Shown piece after piece: positions 9,551 to 10,000 of a stretch of DNA of 10,000 nucleotides. A model generated the notes under the pieces. That model was not told the origin of the DNA. It was given only the letters and a program-made list of their open reading frames with translations, and did not search any database. The stretch's first letter is position 1; the number at the start of each line of letters is the position of its first letter. Location: positions 70,001-80,000 of the forward strand of contig JAXCGZ010019151.1 of NCBI GenBank assembly GCA_037179515.1. Reading direction: 5' to 3'. Origin of the DNA: Halocaridina rubra. Its lineage: Eukaryota > Arthropoda > Malacostraca > Decapoda > Atyidae. A program made the position numbers and the translations under genes.

Positions 9551-9641
9551 ATGGACTATGATATGCAGATCTTTATTTACTTAGTCAGTTAGGGCAGTAT
9601 AAACCCCTGGTAGTCAAATATTCTTTGGATTAAGGTATTGG
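9551..9641 (+). mobile_element. SINE-like tandem unit 3, B box deleted
   Basis: Third unit, offset 221 bases from unit 2 at ATGATATGC (9558). An A-box-like TTAGTCAGTTAGGG survives, but about 25 bases including the B box are gone. The sequence then joins CCCCTGGTAGTCAAA and GGATTAAGGTATTG, matching the tail. It ends at the LINE-like fragment. Confidence 0.55.
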
Positions 9642-10000
9642 TTTCCCATGGAGTGACTAAATTTTTTGGATCCGCATCCCTGATCAAGTAGCCCTCAAAG
9701 GTGCTGAAATCATAGCATCGAGATTAGAAGCATTCCTACTCTCTAAAAAAAACATTTTCTCACCCTAAACCTTGGATTGACCGTGCCTGCTCCCTGGCTA
9801 TTCAGACCTATACCGGTCGTGCAAAGTCTCTCCTTCTGATTTACTCGCTCTGCTTTTACTACGAATAGGAATCGCGGCATTGCTCAGATTCAAAGGTCTA
9901 CAGTTGTCTTTTTAATAAGGAAGGCAGATGGCTTAAACTTCTCTCCAAATAATATTTGTTTCTGGTCCATAGAAACTTTTCCAAGAATTCCTGTAACTCA
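9642..10000 (+). pseudogene. Decayed non-LTR retrotransposon ORF2 fragment (linker before RT), runs off window
   Basis: In forward frames the translation carries a pattern I associate with the endonuclease-to-RT linker of jockey-like and related non-LTR elements in crustaceans. It starts with FPWSD (about 9643-9657) and runs through GAEIIASRLEAF, up to a stop at 9766-9768. After a frame change (in or near an A8 run) it continues with HPKPWIDRACSLAIQ (from 9761; PWxDxxC at 9770-9790) and a Lys/Arg-bearing helical stretch. At the right edge there is CFWS (9957-9968), then HRNFSKN in the previous frame. Further stops (9658-9660, 9866-9868 and one near 9947) show it is inactive. The core endonuclease and RT catalytic motifs lie outside the fragment, so the family call is by linker pattern only and the clade is open. 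The left end joins the SINE-like array. Confidence 0.5.

Overview
This is eukaryotic, non-coding, repeat-dominated DNA. It is AT-rich, has no intact protein gene, and is studded with long (TA)n, (AAT)n, (GA)n and (CA)n arrays. It carries remains of at least three kinds of retroelement: a Penelope-like element, a non-LTR (LINE-like) element, and tRNA-promoter SINE-like units. The very high microsatellite load together with these element types fits a decapod crustacean (shrimp, prawn or crab) best. That assignment is inference; nothing in the window fixes the species.

Layout. Positions 1-194 are simple repeats. Positions 468-1412 (minus strand) hold a decayed Penelope-like retrotransposon: reverse transcriptase from the YVDD catalytic box, then the thumb region, then a GIY-YIG endonuclease, in the expected order but broken over three frames. 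About 1480-1610 is one copy of a dispersed repeat whose second copy lies near 8880-8987. Positions 1708-2242 are a GC-rich retroposon-like segment (minus strand, A-rich tail) sandwiched between two TA arrays. Positions 2660-2832 are a compound microsatellite, and 3319-3491 is a striking long hairpin (foldback or MITE-like). Positions 4385-5087 carry GA, AAT and TA arrays. Positions 5088-5656 hold three copies of a tRNA-like SINE unit, two in tandem and one head-to-head. Positions 7095-7479 are another SINE-like segment embedded in AAT arrays. Positions 8988-9641 contain a TA array, an inverted SINE end, and a three-unit tandem array of the same SINE family. Positions 9642-10000 are a decayed LINE-type ORF2 fragment running off the window.

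Working together: there is no operon or gene network here. The common theme is retroposon 3' tails lying directly against the simple-repeat arrays, which suggests that several arrays grew from those tails. I found no convincing host exon, rRNA, functional tRNA, CRISPR or defence-like system. Two short open frames (6389-6661 minus; 8322-8447 plus) are weak exon candidates only.
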